Of a stretch of DNA of 64,000 nt, positions 46,801 through 57,160 are shown piece after piece. The stretch is from Planctomycetota bacterium (GTDB lineage: Bacteria; Planctomycetota; J058; JAJDCQ01), in the NCBI GenBank assembly GCA_029260755.1, contig JAJDCQ010000108.1, positions 62,001 through 126,000 of the forward strand, in the 5' to 3' direction. Each line of letters begins with the position of its first letter. The first letter of the stretch is position 1. The notes beneath the pieces are model-generated. The model saw only the letters and a program-made list of their open reading frames with translations, was not told the origin of the DNA and did not search any database. The translations under genes and the position numbers were made by a program.

Positions 46801-49052
46801 GCCGGCGGGACGGGCCGCCTCCGGCGCGACCGCTCGATGGGGACGGCGACGGGCGTCTGGCCCGAGCCCCGAGCGACTCGGAGACCCTGCTCGTCGGCGT
46901 CTACGACCTGCTCACCCTCGTCGAGGTGCTCGACCTGAAGCTCGACGACGCGATCGAGGCTCGGATCGCGGAGCTCGAGACCCGCTACAAGGGCAGCCCC
47001 GAGGCCCGCGAGGCCCGCCGGGCGCGCATCCTCGCTCTCCACGCGAAGGCCCAGGATGCCGAGGAGGCGGCCTCGAAGCAGCTCGCCGCCTCGTCGGCGC
47101 GCCGAGCGGCCGGCGCGCGGGCTGAGTCCCGACGACTCTCCGACGCGGCGGAGCTTCTCCACCGCGAGGCCCTCGCCCTCCTCGAGACGGCCGCCCGCCA
47201 GACCGACGATGCCCTCGGCGACCTCTCCTCGCATCGATTGGCCGAGGCATCGACCACGACCGCGTACGAGACGAGCCTGGTCGACCTCGCCCTCGACCTC
47301 GCCCGGAAACGACGCGACTGGCGGGCGTGGACGAGCGCGTCGGCGCGGCGCGAGAGCCTCGACGCGAAAGACCTCGATCGCCGGATGGACCGCGAGCGCC
47401 TCGCCACCCTCGCCGAGCAGGTGGTCATCCCCGGGTCGAGGTCGGAGCCGCCGCCGCTCCTGGCCGACTTCCCCGCCCGCGTCACCCGGACCGCGGACGG
47501 CTTCTCGATCGCGGTCGACGCCCACTCCGCCCACCACGTGGTCGGCATCCCGGTCCGCTACGACGGCGGCGCGTTCGAGATCGAGCTCGACGTGACGATG
47601 CGATGGTCGATCTGGCGAGGGGTGATGCACCTCGGCCTCCTCCCCGTCGACGCGTCGTGGGACCGCCGCTCCGCGCGGTTCATGAAGAGCCGGACCGGCG
47701 GGATCCAGGACGTCCGGTTTCCGGCGACGGTGCGCGTCGACACGATCCCCGCCCTCGAAGGCGCGCGGTTCCGGATCTTCGGCGCGCGCTTCTTCCCCTA
47801 CGCCCTTCCGATCTCGACGACCGGCCCGGTCGGCCGCTTCCCGGGACGATTCCGGGTCCGGGTGGGCGTCGTCCCCGAGGCGAACGTGATCTGGTACGAG
47901 GTGCGCGAGCCGGGCGACTCGCCCGAGGCGCCCGGGGCGGTCCTGGCCCGGACCGTCGCCGAGCTCCGTGACCCACCGCCCGACGGCTTCTACGTGGTCG
48001 GCGCCGCCTTCGGGTACGAGGAGAAGGAGATGCTCCTCACCCACGGCGCCCACGGGGCGCGCGACATCGTGACGATCGAGAACGTCCTCGTCCGGGCCGT
48101 CGGCATCCGCCCCTCCCGGCGCCCGCCGCTGCTCCGGGCGCGCGACCACGTCCTCGCCGCGGGAGCGGAGGTGCTCGCCGGTCGTCCGGACCAGGCCGTC
48201 GCGCTCTATCGCGGCGCCCTCGCCCGCGACGGGACCGACCTCCACGCCTGGGTCGGGCTCGCCCTCTCGGCTCGCGATGCGACCGCGCTCGTCCGTGGCT
48301 TCCAGATCGACCCCTACGGCATGGCGCTCGCCGTCGACGACGCCCTCCGCGGCGCCCCCGCTCCGGCGCGCCGCCTGATGGGCTCGCTCCTCGGGAAGGC
48401 CCGCGAGGCGATCCCCGCGGCGGCCGACGCGTTCCGCGGCGACTGGGCCGCGGCGGTCGCGCAGCTCGCGAACGACGACTCCACGGCCGCCCGCTACCTC
48501 CGGGGACGATGCCACGGCGCGACCCGCGGGGCCGATCACGACCTCCTCATCCGGCAGCATCTTCGACACTCCGGGGACGAGCTGCCCGACGTCCTCTGGG
48601 ACGGCGAGCGGGCGCCGTCCAACGTCGAGGTCGAGAAGATGATCGCCGAGAAACGCCTCGCCGTGGCGTGGGTCGCCCTCGGCCGGCGCCTCCTCCTCGA
48701 CGAGGCCGACGTCGCCGCGCTCCGCCTCCGCGCCAGGCTCTCGGAGCTGATCAACCGCCCGGCGAGGGCGCGGGCGGACCTGCGCCGGGTCGCCGAGCTG
48801 TCCTCGGGGACCGACGCGGCGCGCGCCTGGCTGACCTACGGCAAGTTCGTGTGGGACCGACTCCGGAGCGTGGCCGGGGCCGACGACCAGGTGCTCGGCG
48901 CGGTCCGACACGCGCTCCGGGCCGGCCTCGCGAGGTCGGCCATTGTCGGGTTCGGGGCGTCGCTCGCGAAGCCGGGCGCGGACGAGGGCGACGACAGGCG
49001 CCTCCTCCACGCGCACCTGCTCGCCGCGCTGGAGGCGCTCGCGGAGGAGTGA
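43878..49052 (+). CDS. Large membrane Ser/Thr kinase with FG-GAP repeats
   Basis: 1724 aa from GTG 43878, the only plausible start that keeps the Pro-rich N-terminus (1-60) without overlapping the PQQ gene. Kinase domain about 66-335: [13 protein letters not shown]97, HRDVKPQN (D191), DFG D209, MPPEQ instead of MAPEQ. Membrane helix about 355-378. The extracytoplasmic part has TPR-like helices, then FG-GAP/VCBS-type calcium-loop repeats near residues 654 (ADLDGDGRDELVVG), 709 (GDLDGDGADEVVI), 758 (HDVDGDGSLELLI) and 951 (EDLDGDGDSELLLL), a coiled helical segment, a beta-rich stretch about 1190-1420, and further helices. It ends 16 bp from convergent rsfS. Confidence 0.9.
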   Translation: MTVPPRPPRPPGPPLPPGYPTPAPSPPPPAAPHGYPTRASPGRPPPASAPRAAPGPTGLAPAQAIGPYRVIEEIGRGGMGVVYRAEHPALRREVALKVLIAGEHASPEALARFVGEARAVARLGHHPHIVPIHDVGTSGALHYLAMHFVDGRPLDALIRDGEIAPRRAATFARKLALALQHAHDHGLLHRDVKPQNVLVTREGEPQLTDFGLAKDVDDQSGVRTTEGTLVGSPSYMPPEQAEGSDAVDTRADVYSLGATLFHMLVGEAPFTGPTMMNIIKRVITDLPDSPRRRNPAVDRDLDAICLRCLEKEPERRYPTAGALSDDLEAWLAGRPVTAKPVGRLRRAGMWMRRNRAIAAVGAVTAIALLAASSLGVWAALEPARRRAQDAHRSQRLEALRGEPARALTVLHDRIEAASGDADALRAIVETIEDRSAIFEIARAAIPPETDEERQALPAAVGALATGSLLAHAHARLAESLDGDAAVPHWVLALGADASGRWGALARIWLAREAWRRGRVEVARAQLTPVITRSRALKLAPEDARRATVLHARVLLDLGRWEDAEEQLESLGWPTDDDGFASSTAIRTILRSFGATDEIPIPVSGRAWLGRIRLDGRTLLLVRNGSGSRAYRPHEGGLREVPSPLAPVRSSDQIHAVTAADLDGDGRDELVVGVKRASAGSGFAVVRRADVDAAWTLTAEKLGNPGQPLGAAAGDLDGDGADEVVITFSYEAPGSWLLDGARVIPFALPGHFRSGHGCWFHDVDGDGSLELLIERDVTETAGRLDVFRLGLRGGAVTGADRRLGAELVGELRGIAIDDDGLIAAAAPFHAWRNQVDASLRQAHQFIGRPVDETDRTDRIVLLRWRDGQLHREHAFVIGETERLPDRDPRQVDLGRIGGRRVILCRTLGKHARAGIKGSERRLWFVLGDDGAAPVIDLGPPRRDRTGGIRSAIFEDLDGDGDSELLLLYDDALVIRRRRDGPPPARPLDGDGDGRLARAPSDSETLLVGVYDLLTLVEVLDLKLDDAIEARIAELETRYKGSPEAREARRARILALHAKAQDAEEAASKQLAASSARRAAGARAESRRLSDAAELLHREALALLETAARQTDDALGDLSSHRLAEASTTTAYETSLVDLALDLARKRRDWRAWTSASARRESLDAKDLDRRMDRERLATLAEQVVIPGSRSEPPPLLADFPARVTRTADGFSIAVDAHSAHHVVGIPVRYDGGAFEIELDVTMRWSIWRGVMHLGLLPVDASWDRRSARFMKSRTGGIQDVRFPATVRVDTIPALEGARFRIFGARFFPYALPISTTGPVGRFPGRFRVRVGVVPEANVIWYEVREPGDSPEAPGAVLARTVAELRDPPPDGFYVVGAAFGYEEKEMLLTHGAHGARDIVTIENVLVRAVGIRPSRRPPLLRARDHVLAAGAEVLAGRPDQAVALYRGALARDGTDLHAWVGLALSARDATALVRGFQIDPYGMALAVDDALRGAPAPARRLMGSLLGKAREAIPAAADAFRGDWAAAVAQLANDDSTAARYLRGRCHGATRGADHDLLIRQHLRHSGDELPDVLWDGERAPSNVEVEKMIAEKRLAVAWVALGRRLLLDEADVAALRLRARLSELINRPARARADLRRVAELSSGTDAARAWLTYGKFVWDRLRSVAGADDQVLGAVRHALRAGLARSAIVGFGASLAKPGADEGDDRRLLHAHLLAALEALAEE

Positions 49053-49068
49053 TGCGCGCCGGGCGCGG

Positions 49069-49542
49069 TCAGGCGACCTCGCCCTCGGCCGACTCGGACG
49101 ACGCGGCGGACTCGAGGAGCGCGTCGGGGTCGTGCGCCTCCCAGTCGATCCGGGGGGCGTCCTCCCAGAGGGTCTCGAGGTCGTAGTAGGAGCGGGCGTC
49201 GTCGCGGAAGACGTGGACGATGACGTCGCCGAAGTCACCGAGGACCCAGCGGCCCTCGTCGACGCCGTGGATGTTGATCGGCCGCACGCCGCTCCCGGCG
49301 AGGCGCCCGGCCACCTCCTCGGCGACGGTTCGACCCTGCTTGCCGCTCCGCGACGTGGCGATCACGAAGAAGTCGGCGTAGTCGACCAGCCCGCGGAGGT
49401 CGATCACGACGACGTCCTCGGCCTTCTTGTCGACGGCCGCGTGGGCCGCCACGATCGCCATCGTCAGCGTGTCGAGCGGCGTCCGGACCTTCTCGCCCGT
49501 GGCGGGGCCGCCGGAGCCGACCTTGCGGATGCGTCGAGCCAT
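49069..49542 (-). CDS. rsfS: Ribosomal silencing factor
   Basis: 157 aa. RsfS binds ribosomal protein uL14 and blocks joining of the 30S and 50S subunits when nutrients are short. The family core is clear: AEDVVVIDLRGLVDYADFFV, IATSRSGKQ, GRWVLGDFGDVIVHVFRDDA and YYDLETLWEDAPRID. N- and C-terminal tails of about 25 residues each exceed the minimal family. The start codon follows AGGGA by about 6 bases. It is 15 bp downstream of the pyrophosphatase gene and probably shares its transcript. Confidence 0.95.
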   Translation of the reverse strand: MARRIRKVGSGGPATGEKVRTPLDTLTMAIVAAHAAVDKKAEDVVVIDLRGLVDYADFFVIATSRSGKQGRTVAEEVAGRLAGSGVRPINIHGVDEGRWVLGDFGDVIVHVFRDDARSYYDLETLWEDAPRIDWEAHDPDALLESAASSESAEGEVA

Positions 49543-49557
49543 GATCGATCCCTACTG

Positions 49558-52071
<2,514 letters not shown>

Positions 52072-52220
52072 CGTCGGTGATTCTCCAGATCTACGACGGC
52101 GGACCGGGCGGTGCCCGGCGCGCACGCGCCGCCATCCCCGGAGCGGGATCGCGGTCGGGGCAGGCCTCTCTCGGAGGTCGAAACGGCATGACGAGAGGCG
52201 AGATACGAATCCAAGCCAGC

Positions 52221-52271
52221 GGCCGTGCCGCAGCGCGGCACGGCCCGAACGGACGGAACAGTTAACCGTCC
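52221..52271 (-). terminator. Tandem hairpins between the DUF1570 gene and hppA
   Basis: An 11-bp stem with 3-base loop (52221-52245, GGCCGTGCCGC / GCGGCACGGCC) and a 6-bp stem with 9-base loop (52251-52271, GGACGG / CCGTCC). They lie downstream of the DUF1570 stop. Neither has a U-run after it, so termination is plausible but not typical. The remainder of 52072-52331 shows no gene. Confidence 0.4.
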
Positions 52272-52331
52272 GGGCGGGACGAAGTCCAGCCTATTTTGGC
52301 CGTTGGGCGCGCGGGAGGGGGCGGGGGACCG

Positions 52332-53366
52332 CTAGTCGTCGAAGCTCGGCTTCCGGTTCGGGTTGAGCTTGAGGACCCACTCCTTCCAGTGCTCCTCGAG
52401 CTCGTCGATCTCGACGCCGATCGCCTTCTCGAACTCCTTGCGGCCAGCCTTGCGCTGGCGGCACATGTCCCAGTACTTGGTGAAGACCGTTCGGTTCTTC
52501 TTGTGGCTCCAGACGAACCAGTAGATCACGCTCCAGGCATGGGCGTAGTGGAATCCGGTGAACTTGGGCTGGGGGACCTCGATGAGCTCGCGGATCGGGA
52601 CGTAGTTCCCCGCCTTGATCGCCCGCTGCACGACCATGAGCCGGTCGCGCGGGATCTCGTTGATGTGGACCTTCTTGCCATCGTAGCGAGCGCTCTCGAA
52701 GTAGACGGCGAGCCCCTCGATGATCCAGGTCGGCGCCTGCTGGAAGATCCCGCTCGCGACGAGGTGCTGGAACTGGTGGGTGCCCTCGTGGGCGAGGACG
52801 GTTCGCGTGTCGCTCGACATGCCGAACTTGCCGTGGTACGCGGTCACCCGCCGGTTGCCCGGCTGATAGAACCCGCCGACGTTCGCGCCCTTGTTCTCGC
52901 GCTTCATGAAGGTGTCCTTGTCCCGGTACAGCCAGATCTCGGACTTCTTCTCGAGCTCCTTGTCGAAGCTGAACGCGTCGCAGAACTTGTCGTAGAACGC
53001 CTCCATCTGCCGCGCGTAGGCCTCGACGAGCTTGGGGTGCGCGTCGCTCCGGAAGCGGTAGTGCTCGGTCTCGATCGCCTCGGTCTGGCTGATCGGCGTC
53101 CCCGGCTCGTAGGGGCTCGGCAGCGCGGCGATCTTCGGGTCGATCTCGACGCTCCGCCGCTTCGGTCCCGAGAGGCCGACCTTCTTGAGGAGCTTCTCGT
53201 ACTCCTTCTCGATCAGCTTGATCTTGTCGCGGGCCGAGACCGGCCGCTCGGTCTTCGGGTCGTACCGGTCGGGGACGTCCCCCGAGGCGACGGGCGGGGC
53301 CATCGCGACGAGGACCAGCGCCGCGAGCAGCGCGGCGGGGAGCAGTCGGCGAAGCGTTCCGGTCAT
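52332..53366 (-). CDS. Exported DUF1570-type metallopeptidase-like protein
   Basis: 344 aa from ATG 53366, nine bases after GGAGG; this yields a signal peptide (TLRRLLPAALLAALVLVAMA). The body carries HEGTHQF with the HExxH zinc site (H193, E194, H197) and a candidate third ligand E217 in WIIEGLAVYFES, the gluzincin spacing. This combination is typical of DUF1570 proteins, common in planctomycetes; their biochemical activity and substrate are not established. A basic, Lys-rich N-terminal segment follows the signal peptide. Monocistronic appearance: 74 bp from the upstream lipoprotein gene and hairpins downstream. Confidence 0.87.
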   Translation of the reverse strand: MTGTLRRLLPAALLAALVLVAMAPPVASGDVPDRYDPKTERPVSARDKIKLIEKEYEKLLKKVGLSGPKRRSVEIDPKIAALPSPYEPGTPISQTEAIETEHYRFRSDAHPKLVEAYARQMEAFYDKFCDAFSFDKELEKKSEIWLYRDKDTFMKRENKGANVGGFYQPGNRRVTAYHGKFGMSSDTRTVLAHEGTHQFQHLVASGIFQQAPTWIIEGLAVYFESARYDGKKVHINEIPRDRLMVVQRAIKAGNYVPIRELIEVPQPKFTGFHYAHAWSVIYWFVWSHKKNRTVFTKYWDMCRQRKAGRKEFEKAIGVEIDELEEHWKEWVLKLNPNRKPSFDD

Positions 53367-53440
53367 GGATCCCATCCTCCGTCGTGCGGTTGTCCCGGCG
53401 CGGCGCGAGCGCGCCGTGCGAGCCTGGTCGGCGGCCGCGT

Positions 53441-54373
53441 TCATCGGGCCGCCTCCACCGAATCGATCACGGCGCGGGTGAGCGCCGCCAGGGTCGAACG
53501 CCAGGCCTCGCTCGGCTCGCCCTCACCCGCGTCGGCCGACCGGATCACGGCGATCACGCCGCCGCGGCGGGCCGCGATCGAGCGGCGCGAGGAGTGCTCG
53601 CGCACCTCCTCGACGCCCGCCCACTCCCCGCCGGGCTGGACCGCCGGACGACACGCCCGACGGAGCGCGCCGCGCGCGTCGGCGTCGCTCGCCCAGTCGG
53701 TGACGTTCACCGAGACGCACCTCGGCGCGTCCCCCTCGCCGGCGCGCTCGTAGAGGAGCGTGAGACCGGGCGCCCGACCGAGGTCGTCGTCGCGCCCGAC
53801 CCGTCGGAAGGCGACGAGGTCGTAGCGCCCGATCGCCTCGTCCTGGATCGTCGCCGGGGCGGCGTTGCCCCAGACGGTCGAGGCGATGCCGCTGCCGAAC
53901 TCGGGGTCGCTCGGCAGCTCCTCGTCGTCGTCGATCTTCTCTCCCGCCGTCCCGCCGCCGGCGACCGGACCGTCGCTCACCTCGCCGACGCCGGCGGTCT
54001 CCCCGACCTCGCCCTCGCCGCCCCCTTCGGCGACCGCGGGAGCCACAGGCTCCGGCGGCGGAGGCGGGAGGATCGGATCGGTCGTGGCGTGGAACGCGGC
54101 GAATGGACCGCCCGCGAGCGCCGCGGGGGCCGCCCAGGCGAGGAGGCTCGCCTCCTCGTCTTCGGGGGCCGTCGTCGCGGCGGTGCCGCCGTCGGTCGTC
54201 GCCGAGGCCCCGCCGTCGCCGGCGCCGGCGCCGTCGCCGGTGCCGGTCGTTCCGGCGCTCGGCTCGCCGTCACCACCTCCGCCGTCGCTCGGCGTGCTCT
54301 TGCACCCGAGGGGAAGAACGCCGATCGCGATGGCGAGCGGAAGCGCGAACGCGGGGGAGAATCGACGGCGCAC
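53441..54373 (-). CDS. Putative lipoprotein of unknown function
   Basis: 310 aa from GTG 54373, seven bases after CCGGAGGG; the longer open frame has no such site. The N-terminus RRRFSPAFALPLAIAIGVLP leads to LGC with Cys at position 24, a relaxed lipobox (Pro at -3). Residues 25-170 are low-complexity Gly/Asp/Ser/Thr/Ala and Pro-rich, probably a disordered spacer in the periplasm. The C-terminal 120 residues form a small folded domain (TLLYERAGEGDAPRCVSVNV, EVREHSSRRSIAARRGGVIA) that I do not recognise. The spacer-plus-domain plan suggests an envelope-anchored binding or sensing protein. Confidence 0.75.
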   Translation of the reverse strand: MRRRFSPAFALPLAIAIGVLPLGCKSTPSDGGGGDGEPSAGTTGTGDGAGAGDGGASATTDGGTAATTAPEDEEASLLAWAAPAALAGGPFAAFHATTDPILPPPPPEPVAPAVAEGGGEGEVGETAGVGEVSDGPVAGGGTAGEKIDDDEELPSDPEFGSGIASTVWGNAAPATIQDEAIGRYDLVAFRRVGRDDDLGRAPGLTLLYERAGEGDAPRCVSVNVTDWASDADARGALRRACRPAVQPGGEWAGVEEVREHSSRRSIAARRGGVIAVIRSADAGEGEPSEAWRSTLAALTRAVIDSVEAAR

Positions 54374-54477
54374 GATGCGGCCCTCCGGACCAACGTCGAA
54401 TCGTGGTGTACCAGCGATGATGTCCATGGTAGCCCGCGCGCCCCTTCCCCGCCAACGGCGCCCCGCGTCACGGGAGC

Positions 54478-54496
54478 GTAAGAAAGGCCGACTTAC
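54478..54496. promoter_or_regulatory. Short dyad upstream of the lipoprotein gene
   Basis: GTAAG and CTTAC flank 9 bases in the 178-bp gap between selD and the lipoprotein gene, in the only relatively A/T-rich stretch there. It may be an operator; nothing else is seen in the gap. Confidence 0.2.
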
Positions 54497-54551
54497 ACCG
54501 TAGCGACGCCATGCACCCGCCGTCGAGGCCAACCATCGACGCCACAGGAAA

Positions 54552-55640
54552 CTACGAGTCGACGACCTCGATCACGGGCGTCTTCGATGCAAACACCTCG
54601 CCGATCGCCACGGCCGCCTCGACCCCCTCCGCGCGGAGGCGCTCGATGAAGCCGTCGGCCCGATCCGCCGGCACCGCCATGAGCATTCCTCCGGAGGTTT
54701 GCGGATCCCAGAGGACGGTGGCGCGCTCGAGCTCGAGCCCATCGGGCAAGGTCAGCGCGTCGCCGACCGACGCTCGGTTCCCAGCGGTCATCGCGGTCTT
54801 CACGCCGGCCCGGATCATCGTGACGCTCTCGGGCATGACGGGGATGGCGTCCATCCGGAGACGGAGGCCGACGCCGTCGCTCCCCCGCGCCATCTCGAAG
54901 CCGTGTCCGATCAGGCCGAACCCGGTGATGTCGGTGCCGGCGTGGACGCCGTGCTCGCTCATGAGGCGACCGGGGACCGCGTTCAGCTCCGCCATCATCC
55001 GCGACGCGGCGACCATCGACTCGGCCGAGAGAAGACCCTTCTTGTAGCCTCCGATCAGCACGCCGGTGCCGATCGGCTTCGTCAGGATCAGGACGTCGCC
55101 CGCCCGCGCGCCGACGTTGCGCACGATCCGGTCGGGGTGCACGGTTCCCGTGACGGCGCAGCCGTACTTGAGCTCGTCGTCTCGGACGGTGTGACCGCCG
55201 ACGATCGCCGCGCCCGCCTCGCGCATCTTGTCGCGCCCGCCGCGGAGGATCTCCGCGAGCACCGCCGGCGGAACGTCCTTCGGGAAGCAGCAGACGTTGA
55301 GGGCGCAGATCGGCTCGCCGCCCATCGCGAACACGTCGCTGACCGAGTTCGCCGCGGCGACCTGACCGAACAGGTAGGGGTCGTCGACGAGCGGGGTGAT
55401 CAGGTCGACGGTCGAGACGATGGCGAGGTCGTCGCGCACGCGGACGACGCCGGCATCGTCGTTCGTGCCGAGGCCGACGAGGACGGCGTCATCGCCGGGA
55501 TCCGCGATGTCGCTCGTGATGGTATGGAGGTCCGACGGACCCAGCTTCCCCGCTCAGCCGCCCGAGCGCGCGCAGTCGGTCAGCTTGAACGAGGCGGCGG
55601 GCGCCGGATCGGCGGCGGTCCGGGATGGGTCGTTCGTCAT
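54552..55640 (-). CDS. selD: Selenide, water dikinase, itself a selenoprotein (in-frame UGA = Sec29)
   Basis: Makes selenophosphate from selenide and ATP, the selenium donor for selenocysteine and selenouridine. A plain ORF from GTG 55439 lacks the N-terminus. Reading on upstream in the same frame, one TGA (55556-55554) is crossed and an ATG is met at 55640, giving 362 residues. Around the TGA the protein reads LTDCARSGG-U-AGKLGPSDL, matching the catalytic Cys/Sec-x-x-Lys of SelD (Cys17 and Lys20 in E. coli), with Sec29 and Lys32. Next come DPGDDAVLVGLG, STVDLITPLVDDPYLFGQVA, NSVSDVFAMGGEP, GGHTV, DITGFGLIGHGFEMARG and LWDPQTSGGMLMAV, all SelD hallmarks. Follows the receiver/HisKA gene by 95 bp. 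Confidence 0.92.
55529..55556 (-). promoter_or_regulatory. Sec codon and SECIS-like hairpin in selD
   Basis: The UGA is at 55556-55554. On the mRNA a stem GGUCC / GGACC with loop GUC occupies 55541-55529; the loop starts 17 nt after the UGA and begins with G then U. Spacing and loop agree with bacterial SECIS elements recognised by SelB. Confidence 0.75.
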
Positions 55641-55735
55641 CGTTTGCTCCTCGCGCCGCCTGGGCGCCCGGGCGGTGGCGTCGGCGGGTCGGTGGTCGCT
55701 GGATCGGCGGAGCGGCGGGTCGGCGCGCCGCGGGG

Positions 55736-56419
55736 CTACCGTCCCTCGCGGATCTTCGCCATCTTCCCGACGGTCTCCCCGATCCGCTCGGCGAGCTCGA
55801 CGATCCCCTTCGCCGCGCTCTTCACCTCGTCGGGGACCGGCGCCACCTGGATCAACTCGGCGTGGCCGCGGATCCCGGCGAGCGGGTTCAGGACGTCGTG
55901 GTCGAGGCGCAGGGCGAGCTCGCCGACCGCCGCGAGCCGACGGGAGCGCGCGACCTCGCGGATGAGCCGGACGATGCGAACGGCCGCCTTGATGCGCCCG
56001 GGCACCTCGGAAGGATCGTAGGGACGGACGACCGCGTCGATCGCGCCGTCCTCGATGAGGCGGTCGCGGACGCCGGCGTCGTATCGCCCGCACGCGACGA
56101 CGAGGCCGACCTGGCTGTAGGCCTCCCCGTCGAGGAACACGCGCGCCATCTCCTCGGCGTCCGGGGCGCTCCCCGAGCCGATCGCGACGAGCGCGACGTG
56201 GGGAATCCCGTGGACGATCGAATCGCGGACCCCGGTGAGGTCGGCCACCCGGTCGACCTGGAACCCGGCGCTCTGAAGCGCCGCCGCGACCTCGTCCGCG
56301 CCCGAGGATCCCGGGTCCGCGAAGAGGACGCGCACCGGACGGCTCGCGTTCGCGGGGATGATCTCGTCCGAGGAGTCGTAATCACACGTCCCGGGCGGCC
56401 GCTCCATGGGCTCGCTCAC
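55736..56419 (-). CDS. Degenerate receiver domain fused to HisKA-like helices, no ATPase domain
   Basis: 227 aa. Residues 28-150 resemble a response-regulator receiver (VRVLFADPGSSGADEVAAAL, HVALVAIGS, AVVRPYDPSEVPGRI), but the Asp normally at the end of the third strand is absent and the conserved Lys is Arg, so it is probably a pseudo-receiver. Residues 160-225 resemble a histidine-kinase dimerisation domain: AAVGELALRLDHDVLNPLAG, with H174 at the phospho-acceptor place. No ATP-binding domain follows. It may act as a phosphotransfer or scaffold partner. GTG 56419 overlaps the pcm stop (GTGA); an ATG four codons later (56407) is the alternative start. Confidence 0.75.
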   Translation of the reverse strand: MSEPMERPPGTCDYDSSDEIIPANASRPVRVLFADPGSSGADEVAAALQSAGFQVDRVADLTGVRDSIVHGIPHVALVAIGSGSAPDAEEMARVFLDGEAYSQVGLVVACGRYDAGVRDRLIEDGAIDAVVRPYDPSEVPGRIKAAVRIVRLIREVARSRRLAAVGELALRLDHDVLNPLAGIRGHAELIQVAPVPDEVKSAAKGIVELAERIGETVGKMAKIREGR

Positions 56420-57039
56420 TCCGGCCGCCGGAACGGGACGAACCGCACCGGCAGCAGCGCCTCGCGCTCGATCAGGCCGCGCGCGTCCTTGGTGATCAGG
56501 AGCAGCTCCTGCCGCTCCGGGTCGCTCCCGACCGGGATCACCATCCGTCCTCCCGGCGCGAGCTGGTCGACGAGGGCCGGCGGCACGCTCGGCGCCGCGC
56601 ACGTCACGATGATCCCGTCGAACGGGGCCGCCTCGGGCCACCCCTCCCCGCCGTCGCCGACGCGAAGCTCGATGTCGTAGCCGAGCGCGCGCAGGCGCGC
56701 CTCGGCGGCCGCGGCGAGCTCGTCGGTGAGCTCGATCGAGAAGACGCGATCGACGAGCTCGGCGAGGACGGCCGACTGATAGCCACAGCCGGTCCCGACC
56801 TCGAGGACGCGGCGGCAGCGCGGCTCGACCGCGCCGAGGGCGGAGGTCATGTAGGCGACGATGTAGGGCTGGCTGATCGTCTGGCCGGCGCCGATCGGCA
56901 GGGGCCGATCCTCGTAGGCGCGGGCGCGCCACTCCTCGGGCACGAAGAGGTGGCGCGGGACGGTGCGCATGGCGCGGAGGACGTCCTCGTCTCGGATCGA
57001 GCGCGCCTCGATCTGGGTCGCCACCATCTCCTGCTGCAC
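56416..57039 (-). CDS. pcm: Protein-L-isoaspartate O-methyltransferase
   Basis: 207 aa, normal family length. Methylates L-isoaspartyl residues in aged proteins with S-adenosylmethionine so that they can revert to aspartate. Seen: AMRTVPRHLFVPEEWRARAY, the active-site region GAGQTISQPYIVAYM, SAM motif I RVLEVGTGCGYQSAVLAEL, and FDGIIVTCAAPSVPPALVDQ plus LAPGGRMVIPVG. GTG 57039 was chosen because GGGAG lies about 6 bases upstream; an ATG four codons in lacks room for a ribosome binding site. It is coupled by a 4-base overlap to the receiver/HisKA gene. Confidence 0.96.
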   Translation of the reverse strand: MQQEMVATQIEARSIRDEDVLRAMRTVPRHLFVPEEWRARAYEDRPLPIGAGQTISQPYIVAYMTSALGAVEPRCRRVLEVGTGCGYQSAVLAELVDRVFSIELTDELAAAAEARLRALGYDIELRVGDGGEGWPEAAPFDGIIVTCAAPSVPPALVDQLAPGGRMVIPVGSDPERQELLLITKDARGLIEREALLPVRFVPFRRPE

Positions 57040-57160
57040 GATCGCTCCCGCCGCCTCGAACCAGCGTCCCCTTGGGGGTTTGGCTCACCCCAGGGTAGCC
57101 ACGTCGCGGGCCGAGGACAAGCGCGGCCGGCCGGTCTCGAGACGAACGCCGGTCGCCCGG

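Noticed and set aside
54552-55439. selD as a 295-aa protein starting at GTG 55439
   Set aside because: It would lack the catalytic residue, Lys32 and the DPGDDAV segment, all present upstream in the same frame beyond one TGA.
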